Origin: Armigeres subalbatus
Taxonomy: Eukaryota > Arthropoda > Insecta > Diptera > Culicidae
Reading direction: 5' to 3'
Assembly: GCF_024139115.2 (NCBI RefSeq)
Contig: NC_085140.1
Coordinates: 315,645,259-315,709,258, forward strand
DNA length: 64,000 nt
Part shown: in pieces, positions 54,068 to 64,000 of the stretch
Numbering within the stretch: the first letter of the stretch is position 1
How the letters are laid out: each line of letters begins with the position of its first letter
Program-made: the position numbers and the translations under genes
The notes under the pieces: generated by a model
Databases searched by the model: none
Seen by the model: only the letters and a program-made list of their open reading frames with translations
What the model was told of the DNA's origin: nothing

Positions 54068-54445
54068 CAGACACCTGAGGAGGTTAACTCAACTAATGTG
54101 GGGATTGGATCACCCGACCCACTAAAACCAAAACCCTTTCGCCAGTCCGTATCCCCGGCCCGCAATTAAGCAATAGATCCGAGGAGGACTATTTAAAACG
54201 CTCACGCCTATGCTTACGCACTCGACGCACTTAGTTATAACGCAACATCGACTTCAAGGGTGGTAACCTCACCACCCGTCTATCGCAAGCTATGACATTA
54301 ACCTATCGGTCTGTATCATAAACTCGCGTAGGAAACGAGCACCCCGACAACAAACGCCACGCGTAAACCACAATGACCTCTATATCTACATACGGAGGTC
54401 TCCGCAGCCCACCCGCGACGTTTTTGTTGTTGGGGTGAGCCTACA
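54068..54445 (-). mobile_element. 3' UTR fragment of an R1-like element
   Basis: CAGACACCTGA and, further in, CCGACCCACTAAAACC match the 3' end of the Waldo-like copy at 1020-1082 (CAGACACCTGA...CGGACCCACTAAACCC) in the same orientation. The remaining 300 bp have no partner in the window. It lies directly against the A-rich tail of the LOA-like fragment. Confidence 0.45.
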
Positions 54446-54680
54446 CTGAAAGAAGCGGCATGGTAACGCAGACTATATCAAGGGTAATGCCAAACACATT
54501 TTACCACTTGATTTCAGCAGAACGCGAAATGTTTTTGAAACTACTGCAACAGCAGTTGAACTTACCATGTCGTTTTTGAAATTGGGAAGTAGTAGAATGC
54601 AATATGTTTACGTCAAGGGTACTAGAAAACATGACACATAAACAAAGTAAAATTTACCATGGATGCTGGTTTCATATTAC

Positions 54681-55237
54681 CAGGGTTTCGACTTTTCGTT
54701 TCAATGAGACCAAAGCAAGCGTTGGACCAAGAGAAAATCTTTTTTCTTTGTTTATGTTGAGAATCATCTTTCATCCATCAATATTTTCTCTAGAATTAGT
54801 TTTGGAAGATAAACGAAAATCTTGCCTATTAGATGAAAATCCTTTTACGTTTCATCACTTTTACCTTTTACTCACTTTTCGCGAGAATTATCGCAGAACA
54901 ATTAGAAAATTGTATGGTCGCGCCGGGATTCGAACCCAGAATAGTAACAATAATAGCTGCGGGGGTGCGCTTACTCTGATCACACCACCACGCTATCTGT
55001 ATGAAAGCATTAGGTTATTTGGTCCACATAAGCTACTACCATTTGCATTTATGATGCCACGAAAAGACTGGAATATGAATGCAAAAAGAGCAACCAACGT
55101 TTGGCGGCAATCGAGGTGAGCGAAAATGGTTATCACTCTCCAGGCTGTTTTTCTTTCCCGAAAAGCGATTTCTCCCCGAAAATTTTGCTGAGGGAGCATC
55201 CTGTGCTCCTGAGATTGAGTGAGCATTACGAACCCTG
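54681..55237 (+). mobile_element. 557-bp hAT-type MITE, copy 1, with tRNA-like segment
   Basis: Ends CAGGGTTTCGACTTTTCG and the inverted CGTAATGCTC.../GAGCATTACGAACCCTG; ATATTAC flanks both sides (54674-54680 and 55238-55244; probably an 8-bp duplication with 1 bp lost). Inside, on the minus strand, CTGGGTTCGAATCCCGGCGC (near 54912-54931) looks like the 3' part of a tRNA with a perfect B box. No complete cloverleaf is evident. Confidence 0.82.
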
Positions 55238-55244
55238 ATATTAC

Positions 55245-56060
55245 TATGTACGGTAAAAAGAATTTCTTTGCAATCTTTATTTATGTTTTCGATTTTTTAA
55301 GGTGGAGTAGAAAAAATACAGGATGAACAATTTTTATTTAAGCATATTTACCAATTAGAACATATTTAATAATAAATTTTAAGCTGAAGATCATAATAAT
55401 TCTTAACGTGATAAAGAAAACACGGATATTATGGATACCTCCTCGCGAAGCATCTCAAAAGTTCAAAAAGCAATAGCTAATGAAAAACATGATTTCGTTT
55501 GACGAGTAGTTGGTAGGATGGTTATTTGGCGCTGAAATATAAATCATGGCTATTTCACTATGCAATAACTTGTATCTCTGGATAAATACATACCCATGTT
55601 ATTTATCTACCGTTACTTCGGCCCGGTTTTGCTTATCTTTTTTTTTTTCAAAGAGAATCCGCAGGAAACTTTTAACAAGGAATGTCCGTCCGAAACCATT
55701 TATATCATTCCGATGCTTATCTGGGGATAGAGAACTTACCAGTTTATCAATGAAGGTGTGGAGTGGGAAACTTATCAAAAATAACAAAAAATCACGATTT
55801 GCCGCGACTCCGCGAGGATAGCGGTAACTGAATCGCATGGTTAGATTTACTATGGATATTCTAGTACGTGTGCAGTAACCTCAACTAAGATTCAGTCATA
55901 ATGAATGAAATTGTTGTTCGCTTTACTGTAAGATTGTGACACATGGTCATAGTAAAATTGAACGCAAGTGAATAGTTAACGTTACAACATATTTTTTTTC
56001 AGTGTAGTGTGAGCATGGTGTTCGCTGCATCACAGTAGTTCAGTATAACTTCTGAACTCT
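55245..56060. other. no gene recognised
   Basis: AT-rich sequence between the two MITE copies. TTTTTTTTCAGTGTAGTG at 55990-56007 mirrors CTACACTGAAAGAAG at 54448-54462 and may mark the two ends of an element spanning both, but no duplication supports it. Confidence 0.35.
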
Positions 56061-57490
56061 TTTACCGATGTCCACCCAAATATTCTCTGTCTAAGGAAGA
56101 ACATATCAGACTGGGTGGGAGTGTCATAGATGAATGAGAGAGGGTATATTTATTAATCGAACAGTTTAGTATACCTTTTTATCGGATGGGTCAATTCAAA
56201 CCAAATTTGTAAACACATATTCTCTACCCAAAGGAAACTATTTTAGAGAGGCTGGGAGGGACTTTTGGAATGCGGGACGTTATTTGGGCTGTTTTTAGAA
56301 AACGACTTCTGAATCCTTTTGACATAATTTAAATTCCTTATTATTTGATTCATCCGACTGCCTGAATTCCTCAAAAATAGCAAATCTTCGACACTAACAT
56401 TTTCCCGGACCGAAAATAACAATTCCCTCAAAAATGATTTTATCGAAAATTATGTTTCCCGAAAATGATACTTCCCGATACACATATCCCAGAATATGAC
56501 ATTTACCTGAAAATGACATAGGTACACCGGAATAAAGTAGGCCATTATCATAACCAGGGTTCGTAATGCTCATTCAGTCTCAGGAGTACAGGATGCTCAC
56601 TCAGAAAAAATTTCGGGAGAAATCGCTTTTCGGGAAAGAAAAACAGCCTGGAGAGTGATAACCATTTTTCGCTCACTTCGATTGCCGCCGAACGTTGGTT
56701 TGTTCTTTTTCATTCATATTCGAGTCTTTTCGTGGCACCATAAATGCAAATGGTAGTAGCTTATGTGGACCAAATAACTTAACGCTTTCATACAGATGCC
56801 GTGGTGGTGGGGCTAGAGTAAGCCCATCCCCACAGCTATTATTGTTACTATTCTGTCTGGAATCTCGGCGCGGCCATACAATTATATAATTTTTCTGCGA
56901 TAATTCTCGCGAAAAGTTAGTGAGAGTTAAAAGTGATAAAACGAAAAAAGGATTTTCATCTAATAGGCAAGGTTTTCGTTTATCTTCCCAGGCTAATAAT
57001 TCTGGAGAAAGATTATTGATGGGTGAAAGATGATCCTCAACATAAACAAAAAAAAAAAAGATTCTCCCTTGGGCCGAAAAACGCTTGCTTTGGTCTCATT
57101 GAAACGAAAAGTCGAAACCCTGATCATAACACTATTTGGCCCAAGGTCATTCGACATGAAAGGGAAAATTAGGCAATTTAGTGGGCATTCGCCCGGAATA
57201 AGGAAATGGTGGGTGTGATCCCTTCTTTGAATATACGCGTTTGTCCGGAATAAGGCATCGGTGGATGTTTTTCGTTCTTTAGAAATAGACGTTTGCCAGA
57301 AATAAGGCGAATGTGGGTTTGATCCCTTCTTCCAAATCAGTCAATGTTTCCAACAGCCTTCTTTTAATCAAATGATGAAGTATCAATAGTTAAACACAAT
57401 TACCCTGTTGACCAATTGGTTTTATTATTTTCCGATTGTGGAAAAAAACGGCAAACCGAACTGGCAATTCTGAGCAAGGCCGGGTAAATA
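56060..57490. mobile_element. Helitron-like tandem-repeat block, copy 1, interrupted by a MITE
   Basis: Units with CAAACCAAATTTGTAAACAC (near 56200) resemble the units at 62530-63260. A second type, CCGGAATAAGGCATCGGTGG (57250 on), is shared with 63838-63960, including the following TCTTTTAATCAAATGATGAA. A 22-bp CCCGAAAATGA repeat lies at 56405-56520. The Helitron label comes from the terminus at 62473 and is tentative. Confidence 0.45.
56555..57122 (-). mobile_element. 568-bp hAT-type MITE, copy 2, inverted
   Basis: Inverted match of 54681-55237 over its full length. The 8-bp duplication ATCATAAC is perfect (56547-56554 and 57123-57130). The tRNA-like segment is damaged here (CTGTCTGGAATCTCGGCGCG), so the B box is lost. 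Confidence 0.88.
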
Positions 57491-57791
57491 ATATTCCTTC
57501 TGATTCTTCGACCACGTATTTAGCTACATATGTAAACGGCCCTCCTTAGTCGTGCGGTAAAATGCGCGGCTACAAAGCAAAGACCATGCTGAGGGTGGCT
57601 GGGTTCGATTCCCGGTGCCGGTCTAGGCAATTTTCGGATTAAAAATTGTCTCGACTTCCCTGGGCATGAAAGTATCATCGTGTTAGCCTCATGATATACG
57701 AATGCAAAATGGTAACCTGGCTAAGAAACCTCGCAGTTAGGGGAAAATGTGGTAAAATGAACACGTTAAGGACCTGCGTTAAATTCAATCA

Positions 57792-60700
57792 CGGGCAAAA
57801 CACGGGCAGCAGGGACTATGTCCAAGGGCTTGACGATCCCTCCCCAGGCCATCTGCGTGTTGTGGGGCTTGCCTAGGATGTGGTGGGGTTTGACAGTGGG
57901 CCCTGTTAAACCTCTATAAAAAGCTGCATGTATCCGCTAGTAGCCCCACCAAAGCGACCGTGTGCCGCTCAAAGCGCACAAGCCCAAGTCCTGGTGTTAG
58001 GTGGGACGCTAAACAGGCCTGACACGACGGCCCTCCGACGAGACAGGAGGTTTGCGCAGGCCCAATAAGCCGCCTAGAAAACCAATCATTACGAACAATA
58101 TAAGAGATAATGCGACTCGATATAATCGGCAAAGACCTAGGCGACGAATACAGGGTCACGATTGGAAGCTTGGAACATGGAATTGCAAGTCGCTAGGTTT
58201 CGCAGGTTGCGACAGGATGATCTACGATGAATTACATCCCCGCAACTTCGACGTCGTGGCGCTGCAGGAGATTTGCTGGACAGGACAGAAAGTGTGGAAA
58301 AGCGGGCATCGAGCGGCTACCTTCTACCAAAGCTGTGGCACCACCAACGAGCTGGGAATCGGCTTCATAGTGCTGGGTAAGATGCGCCATCACGTGATTG
58401 GGTGGCACGCAAGGATGTGCAAGCTGAGGATTAAAGGCCGTTTCTTCAACTATAGCATCATCAACGTGCACTGCCCACACGAAGGGAGACCCGACGACGA
58501 GAAAGAAGCGTTCTACGCACAGCTGGAGCAGACATACGATGGATGCCCACTGCGGGACATCAAAATCGTCATCGGTGACATGAACGCACAGGTAGGAAGG
58601 AGGAATGTATAGACCGGTCATCGGACCGGATAGTCTGCACACCGTATCGAATGACAACGGCCAACGATGCATAAACTTCGCAGCCCCACGCGGAATGGTA
58701 GTCAGAAGCACCTTCTTTCTCCGCAAAAATATCGACAAGGCCACATGGAGGTCACCTAACCAAGAAACCGGAAAACCAAATCGACTCACGTTCTAATCGA
58801 CGGTAAATTCTTCCTCCGACATCACGAACGTCCGCACTTACCGCAGTGCGAATATTGAATCCGACCACTACCTCGTTGCAGTATGCCTGCGCTCAAAACT
58901 CTCGACGGTGTACAACACGCGTCGAAGTCGGACGTCAGCGGCTTAACATTGGGCGGCTACAAGATGGTAGACTAGCCCAAGAATACGCGCAGCAGCTGGA
59001 AGTGGCACTTCCAACGGAAGAGCAGCTAGGTGCAGCGTCTCTTAAAGATGGCTAGAGAGATATTCGATCCGCCATTGGTAGCACTGCAACCGCTGCACTT
59101 GGCACGGTGCCCCCGGATCAGAGAAACGACTGGTATGACGGGCGAATGTGTGCAGTTAGTAGAAGAGAAGAATGCAGCATGGGCGAGATTGCTGTAACAC
59201 CGTGCGAGGGCGAACGAGGCACGAAATAAACAGGCGCGGAACAGACAAAACTCGATTTTTTCGGAGGAAAAAGCGTCAGCAGGAAGATCGAGACCCTGAA
59301 GAGACGGAGCAACTGTACCGCACTAATAACACACGAAAGTTCTATGAGAAGTTAAACCGTTCACGTAAGGGCCACGTGCCACAGCCTGATATGTGTAAGG
59401 ACATAAACGGGAACCTTCTTACGAACGAGCGTGAGGTGATCCAAAGGTGGCGGCAGCACTACGAAGAACACCTGAATGGCGATGTGGCAGACGAAGATGG
59501 CGGTATGGTGATGGACCTGGGAGAACGCGCGCAGGACATAATTCTACCGGCTCCGGATCTCCAGGAAATCCAGGAGGAGATTGGCCGGCTGAAGAACAAC
59601 AAAGCCCCTGGGGTTGACCAACTACCAGGAGAGCTATTTAAACACGGTGGTGAGGCACTGGCTAGAGCGCTGCACTGGGTCATTACCAAGATTTGGGAGG
59701 AGGAAGTTTTGCCGCAGGAGTGGATGGAAGGTGTCGTGTGTCCCATCTACAAAAAGGGCGATAAGCTGGATTGTAGCAACTACCGCGCAATCATATTGCT
59801 GAACGCCGCCTACAAGGTACTCTCCCAAATTTTATGCCGTCGACTAGCACCAACTGCAAGGGAGTTCGTGGGGCAGTACCAGGAAATATCCAGGCGGGTT
59901 TTATGAGGGAACGCTCCACCACGGACCAGGTGTTCGCCATTCGCCAAGTACTGCAGAAAAGCCGCGAATACAACACATCATCTATTCATCGACTTCAAAG
60001 CCGCATATTATACAATCGATCGGGACCAGTTATGGCAGCTAATGCACGAACACGGTTTTCCGGATAAACTGACACGGTTGATCAAAGCGACGATGGATCG
60101 GGTGATGTGCGTAGTTCGAGTTTCAGGGGCATTCTCGAGTCCCTTCGAAACCCGCAGAGGGATACGGCAAGGTGATGGTCTTTCGTGTTTGCTATTCAAC
60201 ATCGCTTTGGAAGGGGTAATACGAAGAGCAGGGATTAACACGAGTGGTACAATTTTCAATAAGTCCGTCCAGCTATTTGGTTTCGCCGACGACATAGATA
60301 TTATGGCACGTAACTTTGAGAAGATGAAGGAAGCCTACATCAGACTGAAGAGGGAAGCTAAGCGGATCGGACTAGTCATCAACACGTCGAAGACGAAGTA
60401 CATGATAGGAAGAGGTTCAAGAGAAGACAATGTGAGCCACCCACCGCGAGTTTGCATCGGTGGTGACGAAATCGAGGTGGTAGAAGAATTTGTGTACTTG
60501 GGCTCACTGGTAACTGCCGAAAATGACACCAGCAGAGAAATTCGGAGACGCATAGTGGCTGGAAATCGTACTTACTTTGGACTCCGCAAGACGCTCCGAT
60601 CAAATAGAGTTCGCCGCCGTACCAAACTGACAATCTACAAAACGCTAATTAGACCGGTAGTCCTCTACGGACACGAGACCTGGACGATGCTCGTGGAGGA

Positions 60701-61093
60701 CCAACGCGCACTTGAGTTTTCGAAAGGAAAGTGCTGCGTACCATCTGTAATGGTGGGGTGCAGATGGCGGACGGTACGTGGAGGAGGCGAATGAACCACG
60801 AATTGCATCAGCTGTTGGGAGAACCATCCATCGTTCACACCGCGAAAAATCGGACGACTGCGATGGGCCGGGCACGTAGCTAGAATGTCGGACAGTCACC
60901 CGGTGAAAATGGTTCTCGATAACGATCCGACGGGCACAAGAAGGCGAGGTGCGCATCGGGCAAGGTGGATCGATCAGGTCCTCCTTAGACTGCGTGGTTG
61001 GCGACGTGTAGCCATGGACCGAGCCGAATGTAGAAGACTCTTATATACCGCACAGGCCACTTCGGCCTTAGTCTGATTAAATAAATAAATAAA
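57792..61093 (+). mobile_element. full-length 3.3-kb RTE-like non-LTR retrotransposon
   Basis: The element is bounded by the 12-bp duplication TAAATTCAATCA (57780-57791 and 61094-61105), starts CGGGCAAAACACGGGCAGC and ends in (TAAA)n. It has a ~260-bp 5' UTR and a single long ORF with APE endonuclease and reverse transcriptase. Length, single ORF and short tandem tail fit the RTE clade, but related I-group families were not excluded. Confidence 0.75.
58052..61076 (+). pseudogene. APE endonuclease / reverse transcriptase of the RTE-like element, frameshifted
   Basis: The endonuclease shows KLGTWNCKSLGFAG, FDVVALQEICWTGQ and IKIVIGDMNAQVG (58142-58600) and, after frame changes, SDHYLVAV-type residues. 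The reverse transcriptase shows LKNNKAPGVDQLPGELFKHG, PIYKKGDKLDCSNYRAI, QAGFMRERSTTDQVF, LFIDFKAAYYTIDRD, RRGIRQGDGLSCLLFN and LFGFADDIDIMARN. The C-terminal part reads LRWAGHVARMSDSHPVKMV and HRARWIDQVLLRL to a TGA at about 61076. Frame changes occur near 58605, 58800, 59100, 59880, 59985 and 60800. In LFIDFKAAYYTI the second aspartate of the usual AAYD is changed to tyrosine, while the catalytic FID and FADD aspartates remain. The product would nick and copy at the target; this copy is dead. Confidence 0.8.
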
Positions 61094-62177
61094 TAAATTC
61101 AATCATAAAACGAGAATAAATTGCAAGTTTAACCACTGAACATTGTTTTTGGTAATAAACATCGTTTTACATAGTTTTTCTTCGAAATAAAGAACATCGA
61201 AATTTCGTATGTACAAAAATAGTGCGGGTAAAATAAACAATTCCTGGTGGTAAAATGAACATCGATTCTAAAACCCTTTTGTAACATTTAATTTTCATTT
61301 TTTCAACTCCAGCACCGTAAATATAACCAATTAAGATTACGAGAGCCTTTTGAAAAATCTGGTATATCTTTTGAAAAGTTTCTAATTATCAAAATAATAA
61401 AAAGAAGAAAAAAAGTTTTGAAATATCAGTTTTCGATATTCGAAGTGGTATCTTGATTATTTGATATGGTTTGTTTCTTGAACTTCCGTTTCACAATTGC
61501 ACAACTTTTATCATAAATTTGTATAAGTTTGATACAAGTGTTCATTTTACCTGCATACATGTCATGTGATAAATAGCTCTTTCTATAATGATGCAAACTA
61601 AAAATTTTACTATTTACCCCTGCAACATTTTTGTGAAGGTTTTCCTATTTGCCGCTGTAGTTTGAACCAATGTTATGATGAATTTATTAAGAATTAAAGC
61701 TTACGGAAAAATTGTTGAAAATAACATCAGACCCAATTTTCACGGCTTCGGATAGTAATAGTTATTCGCCCGGTCTCAAAACCAAAATATAAGCTCAGGT
61801 ACCTTATGTTATTTAGAAAAAAAAAACATGTGCATACGCCTAATTTATGTTTTAATCTCAATATAGCCAACTGTTCATTTTACCAGCTTTTCCCCTAATA
61901 ACTGTGGAAGTGCTAAATGAACACTAAGCTGCGAGGCGGCTCTGTCCCAGTGTGGAGATGTAATGCCAATAAGAAAAAGAAGAAGAAGATGTAAAAGAAG
62001 AATCAGAAAGAAACAAAAAATGTTACGCCCATTTCAAATGTCAAAACAAGATTAAAACATATACTAAGTAATTAACCCTTCCCTCATTGGGTAGTTCTTC
62101 GAGATGTTTTTTCTTCGGTGTTGATTAGGTGTTTAAATTTGTATTTGCCCGAAAACATTTGAGTAACTAAATGCGAC

Positions 62178-62220
62178 ATCAGTTCTTATTATTTAAATTT
62201 AATAAGAACCGATGTCGCCT
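62178..62220. repeat. 18-bp-arm hairpin abutting the small assembly gap
   Basis: CGACATCAGTTCTTATTA pairs with TAATAAGAACCGATGTCG around an AT-rich 7-nt loop, with one mismatch. The gap starts two bases later. Confidence 0.8.
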
Positions 62221-62222
62221 TT

Positions 62223-62245
62223 NNNNNNNNNNNNNNNNNNNNNNN
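62223..62245. other. assembly gap (23 N)
   Basis: A short gap between the hairpin and a copy of intron sequence from 36.6 kb. Confidence 0.99.
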
Positions 62246-62246
62246 T

Positions 62247-62437
62247 GAGAAATTTTCAGAAAAGTTATAATTGCGTTTGTCCATTCTCCGCAAAATATTT
62301 TCCTTATTTCATCTTAGCAACGATTCGTTATTTTGACTGAGATAGTGACGAAAAATATGTTTGCAAAAATAAAATATAAATTTGTTATGCGTTATTAAAT
62401 AATTTAAAAGGTAAAAAAATTGAATCCTCTTGCATCT
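62247..62437 (+). repeat. near-identical copy of 36563-36753
   Basis: Starting GAAATTTTCAGAAAAGTTAT, it follows the intron sequence at 36.6 kb almost base for base to CTCTTGCATC. It then runs into GCATCTATTGCATC repeats. Either a dispersed repeat or an assembly duplication. Confidence 0.85.
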
Positions 62438-62472
62438 ATTGCATCTATTGCATCTTCTATCTTCTTCTCTTC

Positions 62473-63265
62473 TATATATATAAAAACCAATCTATGTATG
62501 TATGTTCGCTAACTACTTCTGAACCACTTGGCCGATTTCAACCAAATTTGGTACAGACATTCTCTATCCTCAGGGGAAGTTAACAAAGGGGTGGGATGGT
62601 CATGTAGAAAAGGGAGGGGTGGTGGGAGGGTTTTGTTCAGAAAACGAACAATTCTGTGTAACTTTCAACTCCCAGGACCGATTTCAACCAAATTTTGTAC
62701 ACATATTCACTACGAGGAGGTAATCATATGGGAGGGGATTTGGGAAAGGGGGAGGGGTCTGGAGGGAGGGTTTTGTTTAGAAAACGGGCAATTCAAAGTA
62801 AATCATGAACCCCTGTACCGATTTCAACCAAATTTGGTACACACATTCTACATCATAAGGAAAAGATAACAAAGGGGATGGGATGGTCATTGGAAAAAAG
62901 GGGAGGGTATAGGGGGAGGTGTTGTCTTTGGAAAACGAGCAACTCAGTGTAACTCCCAACCCCCAGGACCGATTTCAATCAAATTTTGTACACATATTCA
63001 CTATGAGGAGGTAATCATATGGGAGGGGATTTGGGAAAGGGGGAGGGGTCTGAAGGGAGGGGTATTGTTCAGAAAACGGGCAATTTAGTGTAACTTCTGA
63101 ACCCCTGTACCGATTTCAACCAAATTTGGTACACACATTTTCTATCCCTAGGAGAAGATAACAAAGGGGGTGAAATGGCCGTTGAGAAAAGAGGAAGGGT
63201 AAAGGGAAAGCGGTTGTCTTTAGAAAACGGGCAATTCAGTGTAACTCCTGACCCCCAGGACCAAT
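62473..63265. mobile_element. Helitron-like block: alternating ~145-bp tandem repeats, copy 2
   Basis: After TCTATATATATAAAAACC (62470-62488), a terminus typical of insect Helitron-type elements, five units start at CCGATTTCAACCAAATTT (about 62532, 62679, 62818, 62966, 63109). Units 1, 3 and 5 share CTATCCTCAGGGGAAG-like centres; units 2 and 4 share CACTA.GAGGAGGTAATCATA. The higher-order period is therefore about 290 bp. Confidence 0.6.
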
Positions 63266-63620
63266 TCTAAGCAGATTAAATGATTAAATCATTCAACTCT
63301 ATGATTAAAGATTATGATTAATGAATTATAATTTTTGAAAATGATGACTGATAATGATTAATGATTAAATTCATTTTTGACAATAATTAACGATTATGAA
63401 TAGTGAAAAAACCGTTGGATTATGATTAACGATTACCGATCGTGATTAAATGTTGACACACTATGTGTATGGTTAATGATTAACGATCGATATGATTAAT
63501 GATTGATGATTATGAATGATCAAATTGCATAGTGATCCATAATCGAGTAACCTTTATTCCAAATTTTAAAAGGTATGATAATTATATGATAATGATTCAA
63601 GATTAATAAATAAAAGCAAG
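63266..63620. repeat. GATTAATGATTAA-rich low-complexity tract
   Basis: About 350 bp built from GATTAA, AATGATT and ATTATGATTAA steps without a strict period, lying between two Helitron-like segments. Confidence 0.8.
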
Positions 63621-63639
63621 GTATGCAATGATCCAATGT

Positions 63640-64000
63640 TCCAGCATAACTTCTGTACCCCTTGCCCGATTTCAACCAAATTTGGAACAAACATTCTTTT
63701 CTTAAGAAGGCGAAGATGACAGGGATCGATCAACTCAACACTTCATCGAAATCATGGTTTGCCCAGAGAAAAGCAATGATTAAAGTGTTTCCTTCTGGAC
63801 GGTAAATGTGATCATTTCTTTAAAAATAGACGTTTTTCCGGAATAAGGCATCGGTGGATGTTACTCCTTCTTTATAAATAGGCGCTTGCCGGGAATAAAA
63901 GCGATTTTGGGTTTGATCCCATTTTCAAAATCAGTCAATGTTTTCAAATGTAATCTACCTTCTTTTAATCAAATGATGAAATATCAATAAGAAAACACAA
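63640..64000. mobile_element. Helitron-like segment, continues past the window
   Basis: One more CCGATTTCAACCAAATTT unit (63668) is followed by sequence matching 57240-57405 in the same orientation, including ATAAGGCATCGGTGGATGTT and TTTTAATCAAATGATGAA. Confidence 0.5.

Larger units (their letters stand above)
57740..61895. mobile_element. TA-flanked TIR element inside the SINE, hosting an RTE-like element
   Basis: Left end GGGGAAAATGTGGTAAAATG, right inverse CATTTTACCAGCTTTTCCCC. TA lies at 57738-57739 and 61896-61897, and removing element plus one TA restores the SINE. Without the RTE-like insertion it is about 0.84 kb. The right part repeats GGTAAAATGAACA-type phrases (61243-61262). Confidence 0.8.
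57537..61988 (+). mobile_element. Feilai-type SINE, split by a TIR element
   Basis: The left part (57537-57739) has a tRNA-like head: A-box-like TTAGTCGTGCGGTAA, B box GGTTCGATTCC (57602-57612). Its body runs to CCTCGCAGTTA. The right part (61898-61988) continues ATAACTGTGGAAGTGCT and ends in a GAAGAAGAAG tail. ATGTAAA flanks the whole (57530-57536 and 61989-61995). Such SINEs are transcribed by RNA polymerase III and retroposed by LINE enzymes. The name follows the Aedes tRNA-related SINE as I remember it. Confidence 0.75.
57495..62045. mobile_element. short hairpin MITE (38553 family) split by a SINE
   Basis: Left remnant 57495-57536 (TTCCTTCTGATTCTTCGACC) and right remnant 61996-62045 (AGAAGAATCAGAAAG, then TGTTACGCCCATTTCAAATG) correspond to the two halves of the element at 38553-38690. 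It is the outermost layer of the nest. Confidence 0.6.

Noticed and set aside
54905..54990. Possible tRNA gene on the minus strand (GGTTCGAATCC)
   Set aside because: Only the T-arm side is convincing. No acceptor stem or anticodon arm can be formed, and the segment belongs to a repeated MITE.
54448..56007. TIR element with ACACTGAAA ends spanning the first hAT-type MITE
   Set aside because: The ends are short, and no target duplication was found.
58232..58789. 185-codon minus-strand frame
   Set aside because: Antisense shadow of the RTE-like endonuclease.

Overview
The window is eukaryotic intergenic DNA from a mosquito, most likely Aedes. It is AT-rich, has introns, two assembly gaps (37353-38313 and 62223-62245) and almost no long open frames. 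It is packed with repeats typical of Aedes: a tRNA-headed SINE of the Feilai type, R1/Waldo-like, LOA-like and RTE-like non-LTR retrotransposons, pogo/Tigger and Tc1/mariner relics, hAT-type and TA- or TTAA-flanked MITEs, and Helitron-like tandem blocks. The genus call rests on remembered repeat families and was not checked by search.

Layout. 1-7.6 kb: two R1-clade (Waldo-like) elements lie head to tail on the minus strand, joined by an ACAY microsatellite. The upstream one is broken by a 208-bp MITE and by a 2.5-kb nested insertion. 8-17 kb: a possible coding relic, a degenerate SINE, a ~145-bp tandem repeat, a TIR element carrying a two-exon-like coding relic, a nested MITE pair and a ~1.45-kb minisatellite with a 24-bp period. 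16-23 kb: Tigger-like transposase relic, MITEs with target duplications and paralogous empty sites, hairpin repeats, and a fragment of an unclassified transposase. 23.4-27.8 kb: two 1.5-kb inverted copies of a pogo-like transposase gene, whose N-terminal half appears to lie at 33.4-33.6 kb. 28-35.6 kb: foldbacks, a hAT-type MITE, a retroposed segment with a 21-bp target duplication, and a TA-flanked TIR element with a THAP-domain relic.

36.1-37.2 kb holds the only convincing host-gene sequence: a symmetric phase 1-1 exon encoding one thrombospondin type-1 repeat on the plus strand, followed by a possible last exon and a poly(A) signal. From 37.4 to 46 kb I see little beyond one short MITE, microsatellites and unrecognised sequence. 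46-54 kb: tRNA-related SINEs, a 2.2-kb Tc1/mariner relic with long TIRs, TA-flanked TIR elements, and the 3' end of a LOA-like element. 54.7-57.1 kb: two copies of one hAT-type MITE in opposite orientation. 57.5-62.05 kb: a four-level nest, in which a short hairpin MITE contains a Feilai SINE, which contains a TA-flanked TIR element, which contains a 3.3-kb RTE-like retrotransposon, each with target duplications. The right end is a Helitron-like block of alternating tandem repeats and a GATTAA-rich tract.

Nothing here forms a working gene system. The interest lies in transposon archaeology (order of insertion, split transposase genes, captured exons), a possible hammerhead-like RNA motif present twice, a minisatellite open in several frames, and a likely assembly problem beside the small gap.
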